The notes under the pieces were generated by a model. That model worked only from the letters and a program-made list of their open reading frames with translations, had not been told where the DNA came from and searched no databases. From contig JALFSN010000003.1 in NCBI GenBank assembly GCA_022778805.1, positions 62,001 to 126,000 of the forward strand: 64,000 bases of DNA, written 5' to 3'. Positions 53,325 through 62,508 of this stretch are shown here, in pieces; the first letter of the stretch is position 1; each line of letters opens with the position of its first letter. This DNA comes from Arcanobacterium sp. (GTDB taxonomy: Bacteria; Actinomycetota; Actinomycetes; Actinomycetales; Actinomycetaceae). The translations under genes were made by a program, and so were the position numbers.

Positions 53325-53732
53325 ATGCAACGAAAGACTCGCCAGCGCACAGCAATTGTGGACGCTCTGAAAAATAACCAGAATTTCATCTCTGCTCAAG
53401 ATCTCTACGAGCGGCTTGAGGCAGCTGGAGAGGCAGTAGGGCTTGCCACCGTCTACCGCAATCTCCAAGATTTAGCGGCGTCACATGATGTAGACGTGGT
53501 GCGATTAGAAGATTCTGATGTACAGCTGTTCCGGTATTGCGGAAACGATCAGCACCATCACCATCTCGTTTGCCGCTCCTGCGGCACCACTGAGGAAATC
53601 AGCGCCGCAGATGTCGAGAAATGGGCTAATGAGGTAGCTGGTCGGCACGGCTTTAGCGACGTCAGCCATTCTCTCGAACTCTATGGCCTGTGCGCCGCTT
53701 GCCAGGCAAAAACACAGGATAGCGCATCCTAG
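53325..53732 (+). CDS. zur: Fur-family zinc uptake regulator
   Basis: A 135-residue Fur-family repressor. The winged helix (1-75) has RQRTAIVDALKNNQNFISAQDLYERL and GLATVYRNLQDLA. The dimerisation domain holds the regulatory site HHHHLVCRSCG and the structural-zinc CxxC pairs CRSCG and CAACQ. Linkage to znuACB identifies it as Zur rather than Fur or PerR. The ATG at 53325 follows CGAGGAC. It may have its own promoter (TACAAT near 53237). A stem-loop overlaps its stop. Confidence 0.92.
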   Translation: MQRKTRQRTAIVDALKNNQNFISAQDLYERLEAAGEAVGLATVYRNLQDLAASHDVDVVRLEDSDVQLFRYCGNDQHHHHLVCRSCGTTEEISAADVEKWANEVAGRHGFSDVSHSLELYGLCAACQAKTQDSAS

Positions 53733-53756
53733 CACGGCATGGGCAGCGCGCTATCC
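53717..53756 (+). terminator. Stem-loop at the end of zur
   Basis: GGATAGCGC (53717-53725) pairs with GCGCTATCC (53748-53756) over 9 bp around a 22-base loop containing the zur stop codon. It lies between convergent zur and dnaE. A clear T-run is lacking. Confidence 0.5.
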
Positions 53757-53846
53757 CAGCGCCGCTCTTTGCTGTCCCAACGCTCCGCTTACCTGCTATC
53801 ACCCGTTATCTCAGCGCTCTGCTATACCTGCGGCAGCACTGCATCG

Positions 53847-56800
53847 CTATACCTGTGACATCACTGCATCTCGTCCCAGCAGTACTTTGAGATCGGAGTA
53901 GAGCGCCGGCTGCGGCGCCACGGAATAGCCAGGAGCAAGCGCTACCACACTGGTTTGTTTCCGCTGGACTATGTGCAGTCGAACAGGAGCTCCCCCAGGA
54001 TATTGAGCGAGTACCTGAGCGAGCTGCCCCATGAGCTTTGGCGTGCATATCCGCTCACGCACCTGCACATCCACAGGTGCATTGAGATCGACATCTGTGG
54101 GCGCCAAATCAATACTCTGGGCAGAGAGGCTCACAGCCCCCTCACGAATGGAGACGCGCGCATGGACGATCACCACCGCATCTTGATTGAGCAGTGGAGC
54201 AGTTTTCTCGTAGGTCTTCGTAAAGACGTTTACCAGCGTGGAGCCCGTCAGGTCTTCCAAACCGATCGTGGCCCACACTTTCCCGCTCTTCTTCGCCACT
54301 CGCGTCTGCACTGAGGAGATCAGCCCTGCAATCGTCACGGGTTGGCCATCTGCAATAGCCTCGTTGTCGAGAAGCTGCACCACGGTGGTGTCAGAGGTGC
54401 GCGCGAGAAAGGCTTCCATATCCGAAAGCGGATGGTCGGAGACGTAGAGTCCTAGCATTTCACGCTCGATATTGAGTTTCTGGCGTTTATCCCACTCGGG
54501 CATATCCGGCACGCTCACGCTAAAGGACGATTCCTGGCCGCCGCCTAGCCCACCAAAGAGATCAAACTGCCCTGCCGCTTCATTGCGTTTCACCGGAAGC
54601 ACGGCGTCAATCGCCTCTTCCATGACGGCGAGGAGGGCACGGCGCGTATAGCCGAGCGAATCAAATGCACCAGCTTTAATCATGCACTCCATGGCTCGCT
54701 TATTGCACACCTGCGATGGGACTTTGTCTAGGAAGTCTTGGAAACTGGTGAATGCGCCTTTTTCTTCTCGGGCGGCGATAATGCCATCCACTACCCCTGC
54801 CCCCACATTTTTAATGCCGGAGAGCCCCACGCGAATCTCGTCACCGACAGCCCAGTAGCTAGCGCGTGATTCATTGACGTCGGGCACCAAGACGGGGATT
54901 CCGAGGCGGCGGCAGTCCGCGAGATAGGCGGCCATTTTATCGGTCTTGCCGGTATTCGTGGCTAGCAGAGCAGCCATGAATTCCACCGGATAGTGCGCTT
55001 TCAAATACGCCGTCTGATATGCCACAAGGGCGTAGGCTTCTGAGTGCGATTTATTGAACGCATACGAGGCAAACGGCACCAGAATATCCCACAGCGTCTG
55101 AATACACTCGTCGGAATATCCATTGCTGTGCATTCCTGCTGCAAAGCCCTCAAACTGTTTGGCCAGCACATCCGCTTTTTTCTTACCCATAGCTTTGCGC
55201 AAGATATCTGCCTGGCCTAGCGAGAATCCTGCCACTTTCTGGGCAATTTTCATCACTTGCTCTTGGAACACAATCAGGCCATATGTGGGGGCCAAAATGT
55301 CTTTGAGTGGTTCTTCCAGCTCGGGGTGAATCGGCGTGATTTCCTGCAGCCCGTTTTTGCGTAAAGCGTAGTTGATATGCGAATTAGCCCCCATAGGGCC
55401 AGGGCGATAGAGGGCAGAGACAGCCGAGATATCGGCGAATTCATCGGCTTTCATCTGCTTGAGCAGCGAGCGCATCCCCGAGCCTTCGAGCTGGAACACG
55501 CCGAGGGTATCCGCTCGCTGTAACAGTTCAAAGGTGGCTGGATCGTCGAGTGGAATCGCGTCGATATCAGGCGCCTCTTTGCCATTGGCCGCTATATTCG
55601 CCAGCGCATCGTTGATGGTTGTGAGGTTAGATAAGCCGAGAAAGTCCATTTTAATCAGACCTAATTCCTCACATTGGGGATATTCAAATTGGGTGAGGAC
55701 GATATTGTCTTTGGCATTGCGCATAATAGGAATCACGTCCGTGAGTGGAGCACTACTCATAATCACGGCACACGCATGTACACCCGTCTGTCGCACAAGC
55801 CCCTCAAGCCCAGTCGCCAGATCGAACACGCGTTTGGCATCGCCGTCACTCTCAATCACCGAGCGAAATTCTCCAGCCTCAGCGTAACGGGCGTGATCTT
55901 TGTTGAAGATCTCATTGACGGGGATATCTTTGCCCATCACGGATGGCGGCATTGCTTTGGTGAGCCGATCCCCCATTTCAAAGGGATAGCCGAGCACGCG
56001 CGCGGAATCTTTGAGCGCCTGCTTGGCTTTGATTGTGCCAAACGTGACCACTTGCGACACTTTGTCTTTGCCGTATTTGTCTTCGACGTATTTGATGACT
56101 TCTGGCCGGCGGCGATCATCGAAATCTACGTCGATATCCGGCATACTCACGCGCTCTGGATTCAAGAAACGCTCGAAGAGCAGCCCGTGCTTGATCGGAT
56201 CCAGCTGCGTAATCCCCAGGCAGTACGCCACCATTGAGCCAGCTCCAGAGCCGCGCCCAGGCCCTACCCGAATACCATTTTTACGCGCCCAATCAATATA
56301 ATCTGCCACTACGAGGAAGTATCCAGGGAAGCCCATCTGGACAATCACGCCCACTTCATAATCGGCACGTTCGCGCACATCAGTGGGAATCGTATCGCCA
56401 AAACGCCGATGCAAGCCGCGCTCCACTTCACGAATGAACCACGAGGTTTCATCTTCTCCCTCAGGTACCGGAAAACTTGGCATGTAGTTAGCTCCGTCAC
56501 CAGTGGTGCGGAAAGAGACGTTGCACCGCTGAGCGATGAGCAACGTGTTCTCACACGCTTCAGGCAACTCGGCAAAAAGCTGATGCATCTCCTGTGTGGA
56601 GCGCAAATAGTATCCAGAGCCGTCAAACTTAAAGCGGGCAGGGTCCGTCAGCGTAGAACCGGAATTGATGCAGAGCATTGCATCTTGCACGTGGTCATCA
56701 GTTTTTTTCACATAGTGTGAATCGTTCGTAGCAATGAGAGGCGCCCCAATCTTGTGCGCCAAGTCAATGAGGTCTTTTTGCACGCGCCGCTCGATCTCGA

Positions 56801-57392
56801 TACCGTGATCCATCAGCTCCACGAAAAAGTTGTCTTTCCCGAAAATATCCTGAAGCTCCCCTGCTGCGCGCAGAGCCTCTTCTTTCTGCCCGAGCCGCAG
56901 CCGCGTTTGAATCTCTCCCGATGGGCAGCCCGCCGTGCCAATCAGCCCCTCATGATAGGTTTCTAGAAGGTCACGATCCATGCGCGGCCACTTTCCGAAT
57001 TGGCCATCGAGAGACGCGAGCGAACCCATCCGAAACAAATTGTGCATACCGGTGTTATTTTCGCTCAGCAGCGTCATGTGCGTGTAAGCACCTGAAGCAG
57101 AGACGTCATCACTCTTTTGCTCGGGCTTGCCCCACTGCACACGGGTGCGATCAAAACGAGAAGTGCCTGGCGTCATATACGCTTCCAACCCCACAATTGG
57201 TTTCACCCCAGCATCGCGGGCGGCTTTCCAAAATTCGTATGCGCCGAACAGGTATCCATGATCGGTGATCGCCACAGCGCTCTGCCCTTGTGCAGCCACT
57301 TCTTTCACAAGTTTTTTAATCTTCGCCGCCCCATCGAGGAGCGAATAATCAGTGTGCACGTGCAGATGCGCAAAATCGTTGCTGAGAACCAT
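53847..57392 (-). CDS. dnaE: DNA polymerase III alpha subunit
   Basis: Replicative polymerase, 1181 residues, normal DnaE1 length. The PHP domain opens with FAHLHVHTDYSLLDGA. The palm carries the catalytic Asp residues in MPDIDVDFDDRRR, with GRGSGAGSMVAYCLGIT and FEGFAAGMHSNGYS further on. The C-terminal OB-fold (VTIAGLISSVQTRVAKKSGKVWATIGLEDLTG) is intact, and there is no intein. The start at 57392 gives MVLSNDFAHLHVHT; the frame to 57434 adds 14 residues. It lies downstream of the rluD-type gene on the same strand. Confidence 0.97.
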   Translation of the reverse strand: MVLSNDFAHLHVHTDYSLLDGAAKIKKLVKEVAAQGQSAVAITDHGYLFGAYEFWKAARDAGVKPIVGLEAYMTPGTSRFDRTRVQWGKPEQKSDDVSASGAYTHMTLLSENNTGMHNLFRMGSLASLDGQFGKWPRMDRDLLETYHEGLIGTAGCPSGEIQTRLRLGQKEEALRAAGELQDIFGKDNFFVELMDHGIEIERRVQKDLIDLAHKIGAPLIATNDSHYVKKTDDHVQDAMLCINSGSTLTDPARFKFDGSGYYLRSTQEMHQLFAELPEACENTLLIAQRCNVSFRTTGDGANYMPSFPVPEGEDETSWFIREVERGLHRRFGDTIPTDVRERADYEVGVIVQMGFPGYFLVVADYIDWARKNGIRVGPGRGSGAGSMVAYCLGITQLDPIKHGLLFERFLNPERVSMPDIDVDFDDRRRPEVIKYVEDKYGKDKVSQVVTFGTIKAKQALKDSARVLGYPFEMGDRLTKAMPPSVMGKDIPVNEIFNKDHARYAEAGEFRSVIESDGDAKRVFDLATGLEGLVRQTGVHACAVIMSSAPLTDVIPIMRNAKDNIVLTQFEYPQCEELGLIKMDFLGLSNLTTINDALANIAANGKEAPDIDAIPLDDPATFELLQRADTLGVFQLEGSGMRSLLKQMKADEFADISAVSALYRPGPMGANSHINYALRKNGLQEITPIHPELEEPLKDILAPTYGLIVFQEQVMKIAQKVAGFSLGQADILRKAMGKKKADVLAKQFEGFAAGMHSNGYSDECIQTLWDILVPFASYAFNKSHSEAYALVAYQTAYLKAHYPVEFMAALLATNTGKTDKMAAYLADCRRLGIPVLVPDVNESRASYWAVGDEIRVGLSGIKNVGAGVVDGIIAAREEKGAFTSFQDFLDKVPSQVCNKRAMECMIKAGAFDSLGYTRRALLAVMEEAIDAVLPVKRNEAAGQFDLFGGLGGGQESSFSVSVPDMPEWDKRQKLNIEREMLGLYVSDHPLSDMEAFLARTSDTTVVQLLDNEAIADGQPVTIAGLISSVQTRVAKKSGKVWATIGLEDLTGSTLVNVFTKTYEKTAPLLNQDAVVIVHARVSIREGAVSLSAQSIDLAPTDVDLNAPVDVQVRERICTPKLMGQLAQVLAQYPGGAPVRLHIVQRKQTSVVALAPGYSVAPQPALYSDLKVLLGRDAVMSQV

Positions 57393-57465
57393 GCCTACCA
57401 GTCTAATAAGCACCTTGGAAAAATTCTCGATCAAAACTTCTCGCTCGGCGAAGCGCTATAGCTCT

Positions 57466-58401
57466 CTAGAGCACTCCTGCGCGCAGCTGATCGAGTGCCT
57501 GCTGTAAATCCTGAGGATAAGCCGAATGAAACTCCACATATTCTCCGCTGCAGGGATGCTCAAAGCCCAGCGTGACGGCGTGTAACCACTGACGATCCAA
57601 ACCCAACCGCGCGCTGAGGGCCGAATCTGCCCCATACATATCGTCTCCCACACATGGATGATGAATCGCCGCCATATGCACTCGAATTTGATGTGTGCGT
57701 CCCGTCTCTAGATGCACACTCACAAGCGTCGCCCCTGGCATGGCTTCAAGCGTGTCATAATGCGTGACGGCGTACTTTCCGCCCTCTCCCACAGCCATCT
57801 TCCACTGCTTACGGTGATCGCGCACAATAGGCGCTTCAATCGTGCCGCTGAGTAGATCAGGATGCCCCTGCACCAGCGCGTGATAGATTTTAGTGACCGT
57901 GCGATCGCGAAATGCCCTTTTAAGGCCGATGTAGGCACGTTCTGATTTCGCCACCACCATGCAGCCGCTGGTTCCCACGTCGAGCCGGTGCACAATCCCC
58001 TTGCGTTCAGGTGGCCCATACTCGCTGAGCCGCCTGTTGGCAGCCATCAGTGCACCCAACACATCCGGCCCTTCGAAGTTGAGCGATGGGTGAGCAGCGA
58101 TCCCAGCGGGTTTATCCACCACAATCAGATCGGAATCTTCATAGATCACAGCCATGCCTGGCACTGGCGTTGGCTGCGGCATCAGAACGGCGCCCGTGCG
58201 TTCAAGCTGTGCTTCAAGAATTTCTCCACTCGCCACTTTGCGAGATGCTTTCGTGACAGCTACGCCGTCAATCCAAACGTTGCCCGCTTCTATAAGCGCC
58301 TGCGCATTCGAGCGGGAAAGTCCGGTGACTTTAGAAAGCACCAGATCGAGCCGTTCCCCCACAAACTCTGGCGGTATGCCATACACACGTCGCTTCGTCA
58401 C
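57466..58401 (-). CDS. RluA/RluD-family pseudouridine synthase
   Basis: Converts uridines of 23S rRNA (RluD role) to pseudouridine. The 311-residue protein has an N-terminal S4 RNA-binding domain (RLDLVLSKVTGLSRSNAQALIEAGNVWIDG) and the catalytic domain with DLIVVDKPAGIAAHPS, the Asp motif HRLDVGTSGCMVV and GRTHQIRVHMAAIHHPCVGDDMYG. Start is a GTG at 58401 behind GAGGG at short spacing. Position just after lspA is conserved in actinobacteria and supports the RluD-like assignment; exact sites are not readable. Confidence 0.93.
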   Translation of the reverse strand: MTKRRVYGIPPEFVGERLDLVLSKVTGLSRSNAQALIEAGNVWIDGVAVTKASRKVASGEILEAQLERTGAVLMPQPTPVPGMAVIYEDSDLIVVDKPAGIAAHPSLNFEGPDVLGALMAANRRLSEYGPPERKGIVHRLDVGTSGCMVVAKSERAYIGLKRAFRDRTVTKIYHALVQGHPDLLSGTIEAPIVRDHRKQWKMAVGEGGKYAVTHYDTLEAMPGATLVSVHLETGRTHQIRVHMAAIHHPCVGDDMYGADSALSARLGLDRQWLHAVTLGFEHPCSGEYVEFHSAYPQDLQQALDQLRAGVL

Positions 58402-58545
58402 TGCCCTCTACTCTCTGCCTCTCATCTGTCCTTGCACATGTGCACGACCGGCTCGCTTACGCTCAGCCATGCCACTATCGCAGGTGCACGCTCACGGATA
58501 CCCGTCTTATTCAGCGCTCACAATCCTCGTTCACCGCCCGCAGCG

Positions 58546-59034
58546 TCATATGCGGCGCTCATTTTGAGTGGCACCTGAGCTTTTCGCCTCGATCATAATC
58601 AGCGCGATCACTCCCAGGAAAAGTTCAATATCCGCGACGTTGCCGATAAAGAATCCGGCATAATTGATGAAATCCACCACGTGCCCGACGCCAAATCCTG
58701 GCTCCCGAAAAAGTCGGTCAATAAGGTTTCCTACCGCCCCAGCCCAGACCAAGGCAAGAGCCAGACGAGTACCTATACCGCGTGCTCGCACCAGGAAAAA
58801 CGGGATGAGAAGGCACGCCGCCACAGCTATCAACGTGAAAATCCACGTACTGCCAGCTCCGAGGGAAAAAGCAGCCCCTGAATTGTATGTGAGCTGTAAG
58901 CTGAGCAGATTTCCCACGAGTGGACGCGGATTCGTGAGCGCATTGACCGCCCACAGCTTACTGAGCTGGTCAATCAGCACAGCAAGCACCGCGACCACAG
59001 CCGCTACAGCCACCTGAGTCGTCTTTTTCTTCAC
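58546..59034 (-). CDS. lspA: Lipoprotein signal peptidase
   Basis: Inner-membrane aspartyl protease that cleaves prolipoprotein signal peptides. The 162-residue protein has four TM helices, the conserved DQLSKLWAV, the first catalytic Asp in GAVGNLIDRLFR and the second in NVADIELFLG. I take the GTG at 59034 (KKKTTQVAVAAVV...), a basic start before TM1; a TTG at 59064 would add ten residues without positive charges. The right-hand cell-division genes lie upstream. ZnuA in this window is one expected substrate. Confidence 0.92.
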   Translation of the reverse strand: MKKKTTQVAVAAVVAVLAVLIDQLSKLWAVNALTNPRPLVGNLLSLQLTYNSGAAFSLGAGSTWIFTLIAVAACLLIPFFLVRARGIGTRLALALVWAGAVGNLIDRLFREPGFGVGHVVDFINYAGFFIGNVADIELFLGVIALIMIEAKSSGATQNERRI

Positions 59035-59120
59035 TGCTTCAGAATAGCAAATCAAGGCAGACAACGATCGACGGTGGCAGCGACCCGCACTACCACCGTC
59101 GATCAGTCGTTACGATAGCT

Positions 59121-59720
59121 TCAGCCCTGATTATCAGAGTTGTTCACATTCTGGAGCAGAGACTCCAGGTAGCTCTTCAAACGCCCACGATAATCGCGCT
59201 CGAAGTCACGCAGCTCAGAAATCTTACGCTCCAGCACCGTACGGTCTTCATCCAGCTTCGTGAGGACGGCATTCTTGTTGTCCTCAGTCTCTTTCATAAT
59301 TCGATCACGCTCAGCGTTCGTCTCGTTCACAATCCGAGTGCGCTCAGCCTCGGCCTCTGAGATCATCCGCTCCGACTCGGCTTTGCCGTTGCTCACGTAC
59401 TCATCGTGGAGCTTCTGCGCCAGTGCCAACATGCTCGTGGCATTCGCTGCCTCCGCATTGACTTCAGCGGCTTCCTGCTGTGGGGCTGGCGTCTGAGACT
59501 CTCCGGAAGTAGCCTGAGTGGCATTCTCAAGCTCTTTCACACGCGTATTCGCCGTCTGGAGCTGCGCTTCCAGATCAGCTTTGTCCTTTGTCAGCTGGGC
59601 GATCGTCTCAGCTACGAGATCGAGAAAATCATCAACCTCGTCCTGATCGTATCCATCCTCAATGCGCAGTGGTTCCTTGAAGCGCATGTTGACGACGTCA
59701 TGTTCCGTCAGCATAGCCAT
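59121..59720 (-). CDS. divIVA: DivIVA/Wag31 cell-pole protein
   Basis: Coiled-coil scaffold that marks negatively curved membrane at poles and septa and directs polar growth in actinobacteria. The 199-residue protein starts LTEHDVVNMRFKEPLRIEDGYDQDEVDDFLD, the lipid-binding N-terminal domain, with a coiled coil to about 70, an Ala/Gln-rich linker (70-100), and a second long coiled coil to about 190. The ATG at 59720 follows GAGGT. The linker is shorter than in mycobacterial Wag31. Confidence 0.95.
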   Translation of the reverse strand: MAMLTEHDVVNMRFKEPLRIEDGYDQDEVDDFLDLVAETIAQLTKDKADLEAQLQTANTRVKELENATQATSGESQTPAPQQEAAEVNAEAANATSMLALAQKLHDEYVSNGKAESERMISEAEAERTRIVNETNAERDRIMKETEDNKNAVLTKLDEDRTVLERKISELRDFERDYRGRLKSYLESLLQNVNNSDNQG

Positions 59721-60128
59721 AGTTGTACCTCGTTTTTCGATTTCTCAGCACACAGAAAGCTGTGCACTTTTCAGCGTGCCTCGTGCGGCACTCAGAGCAA
59801 ACCACAAGGCTCGCGCGGAAGCCGGTCTGACGCACTATGTACAGCACTATTTTTACCACATTTATCGCATCAGTGGCTAAAAATCGCCACGATTCACATT
59901 CTTAACTTCTATTTACATCTTTCACAGGATGCTCTGCATCATTCAAGATGCTACGCACGTCATCGAAAGGTGCCCCGCACAATCGTCACCCGCAGGCTTT
60001 CTCATCCCGCTCCGCTCTCTCAAGCACTCTGCTCTCAGCATTAGCGAGTGACGGCGCCGGAAAACTCCACGGCGGGCTTCATTCAGAAGACGCGGAGAGG
60101 CGCAACACTGTTTCCTAGCGGCAGCACC
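59721..60128. other. Intergenic region between yggT and divIVA
   Basis: 408 bp with no convincing gene. It must carry the divIVA promoter. The middle part (about 59840-59940) is AT-richer than its surroundings. No RNA gene, repeat or long hairpin was recognised. Confidence 0.4.
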
Positions 60129-60431
60129 TCACATCAACGAGCGCATCATCACGACGTAAGCCCCAAATTGCACCAGCTTAACGGCAAAATAGAGGACGAC
60201 GAAGCCCACATCTAACGCGATAGTTCCCAGGCGTAACGGCGGAATAAAACGCGCTAAAAATCGCAGTGGAGGATCCGTGAGCCGATACACCCAGGTACCG
60301 ATCACCAGCACGATCCCCTGCGGACGCCAGTCAGGTTTGAAAATCTGAATAAAATCAAAGACCACCCGCGCCAGCAGCACAAGAATATAGAGACGACACA
60401 GCCAGTAGAGCGCCAAGCCTAATAGATACAA
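60129..60431 (-). CDS. YggT family membrane protein
   Basis: A 100-residue protein with two hydrophobic hairpins (about 3-27 and 68-95) around the conserved PLRFLARFIPPLRLGTIALDVG. YggT/YlmG proteins help FtsZ-ring and nucleoid organisation in some bacteria and thylakoid biogenesis in plants; the exact role is unclear. The start is a TTG at 60431, supported by GAGGTAA seven bases upstream. It follows sepF by 18 bp and is surely co-transcribed with it. Confidence 0.9.
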   Translation of the reverse strand: MYLLGLALYWLCRLYILVLLARVVFDFIQIFKPDWRPQGIVLVIGTWVYRLTDPPLRFLARFIPPLRLGTIALDVGFVVLYFAVKLVQFGAYVVMMRSLM

Positions 60432-60449
60432 GAACAGTTACCTCATCAG

Positions 60450-60863
60450 TCAGTGGGCAAAATCATGATTCTCATCCGTACCACGAGAATCGAGTTTCAC
60501 AGCGTGCGGAGTGAGCAGGAAAACGTCTTCTGAAATACGAGAGAACAGCCCATCCAGACCAAAGCACAAGCCGAGCGCAAAATCGACAATGCGAGCACGC
60601 TCACCATCGGGGGCTTCCGAGAGATTGAGAATCACTGGCATTCCATCGCGAAATTCCACAGCGAAATCTCGAATTTCCTTATAGGACGCCACCCACACCG
60701 TAACGATTCGAGCGATTTCACCACGATCTACGGAGTGAATAGGAGAAATGCTGGATGCATCCTCTTCGTAGTAGTCGTCGTATACGCCGTCATCTGCCTC
60801 AAAATCTTCATCGTCGGCAGGATCGTACGCTACACGTCCACTGAGCCGATCTAAGAATCCCAT
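60450..60863 (-). CDS. sepF: Cell-division protein SepF
   Basis: Membrane-binding protein that tethers FtsZ to the membrane in bacteria lacking FtsA. The 137-residue protein has the amphipathic N-terminal helix MGFLDRLSGRV, an acidic linker (about 15-45) and the globular domain with VILNLSEAPDGERARIVDFALGLCFGLDG, ending in VFLLTPHAVKL. The ATG at 60863 follows AGGGAG. It lies 186 bp after ftsZ, where many actinobacteria also have yggS; that gene is absent here. Confidence 0.95.
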   Translation of the reverse strand: MGFLDRLSGRVAYDPADDEDFEADDGVYDDYYEEDASSISPIHSVDRGEIARIVTVWVASYKEIRDFAVEFRDGMPVILNLSEAPDGERARIVDFALGLCFGLDGLFSRISEDVFLLTPHAVKLDSRGTDENHDFAH

Positions 60864-61049
60864 GCCTGTGCTCCCTTCTTTGTGCTCTTCTCACACTATG
60901 CAAGCCACCGCAGCCAGCGGATGATATATGACGGCGTGTTGCCACATATGCCATCCATCGCCTCGCAGCTGCCCGCTGTGAGTCTCCGCTGCCAACCGCC
61001 GCAAACGATCACCGCAAAAGACTTCACTGCCGCTTCCCCGTTTTCGGAC

Positions 61050-62252
61050 TCACTCTTCTCCGAAGAGGAATGGCGGAATATCCAAATCCGGCCGCTTGTG
61101 ATCGTCCTCATCCAGGCCAGCAGGAGCTTTCTGCATCGCGGCAGTAGATGCCTGAGCGGCAGATTCCGGCACGACGCGCGGGCCAGCAGCTTCTCCACGC
61201 AGCGGCTGTACCTCAGGCTCGTCCAAATGTGCTGGCAGTTGCTCTGGCGCCGCAGCTGGCTCTGCCGGCTTCGGCTGGGCAGAGACAGCAGGCTGCACCA
61301 GGTAGTCATCGCTCTCGTCAAAACCGGCAGCAATCACCGTCACACGAACCTCATCTCCCAGGGACTCATCGAGAGTGATGCCAATGATGATGTTGGCGTT
61401 CGGATCCACCTGCTCTTTCACCAGCTGCGACGCTTCAGCGTACTCTTTAAGACCCAGATCAGTGGACGCCGTGAATGCCAGCAGCACTCCGTGGGCACCA
61501 TCAATACGGGCTTCAAGCAGCGGCGAGGAAATAGCATTTTCCGTGGCGCGCAATGAGCGATCAGCTCCGGTAGCTGAACCCAATCCCATGAGCGCAGTGC
61601 CGGCATCTTTCATAATCGTCTTGACGTCGGCGAAGTCGAGGTTGATATGCCCTGGCTTGGTGATGAGATCCGAAATCCCTTTCACACCACTTTGCAATAC
61701 TTGATCGGCGAGTCTAAAAGCCTCAATAATTCCAATGTCGCTCTCTGTGAGTTCCAAAAGTCGATCATTCGGGATGACGATGAGTGTATCGACGGCGTCA
61801 CGCAATTCCGAGATACCGCTGTTGGCGTTGCGGGTGCGCTGCAGCCCCTCGAATCCAAATGGCCGCGTAACGACGCCGACCGTGAGTGCCCCCAAATCTC
61901 GGGCGACGTGAGCCACCACCGGAGCTGCACCGGTGCCAGTGCCGCCGCCCTCGCCCGCCGTCACGAACACCATGTCTGAACCCTGCAGCATTTCGCGCAC
62001 CAGGTCGATGTTCTCTTCGGCGGCGCGTTTACCTACGCTGGGATCAGCGCCAGCGCCCAGCCCTTCGCTGACGTTGCGCCCGATGTCGATTTTCGTCTCT
62101 GCCTCGGATTTAGCCAAGCTCTGAGCATCAGTATTGACGGCAATAAAATCCACTCCGGCAAGGCCGTCTTGAATCATGCGGTCAATTGCATTGACACCGC
62201 CGCCGCCGACGCCCACCACTTTGATATTGGCTGCGTTGTTGAGTGAATCCAT
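61050..62252 (-). CDS. ftsZ: Cell-division protein FtsZ
   Basis: Tubulin-like GTPase forming the division ring, 400 residues. The nucleotide-binding VGVGGGGVNAIDRM and tubulin signature GGGTGTGAAPVVA are intact, as is the T7 loop region with the catalytic Asp in NLDFADVKTIM. The Pro/Ala/Glu-rich linker (about 325-385) leads to the conserved C-terminal peptide DLDIPPFL that binds SepF and other partners. The ATG at 62252 follows GGGAGGAAAA. There is a 256-bp promoter gap to ftsQ. Confidence 0.98.
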   Translation of the reverse strand: MDSLNNAANIKVVGVGGGGVNAIDRMIQDGLAGVDFIAVNTDAQSLAKSEAETKIDIGRNVSEGLGAGADPSVGKRAAEENIDLVREMLQGSDMVFVTAGEGGGTGTGAAPVVAHVARDLGALTVGVVTRPFGFEGLQRTRNANSGISELRDAVDTLIVIPNDRLLELTESDIGIIEAFRLADQVLQSGVKGISDLITKPGHINLDFADVKTIMKDAGTALMGLGSATGADRSLRATENAISSPLLEARIDGAHGVLLAFTASTDLGLKEYAEASQLVKEQVDPNANIIIGITLDESLGDEVRVTVIAAGFDESDDYLVQPAVSAQPKPAEPAAAPEQLPAHLDEPEVQPLRGEAAGPRVVPESAAQASTAAMQKAPAGLDEDDHKRPDLDIPPFLFGEE

Positions 62253-62508
62253 CGTCTCTTTTCCTCCCGAAAGCTCCAGCTATCCGAAAGCTCAAGTAAA
62301 GCTTGAAGTTTTTCGTTATTTTTCTCGCACAAAAGGTAGAAAGCTCAGCACATAAATGCAATCACCGCGCGGGGTGTGTTGCACATTTTGCACCATTTCA
62401 CTGCCCCCGTTTCACCGCGCAGCTTCCACCTCACCGTCGGCGGCTCAGCTGCGCCAGCCTGTCAATCGCACTATCGTCCGGTATCTCGGTATTCCGCTAT
62501 CGTCCCTG

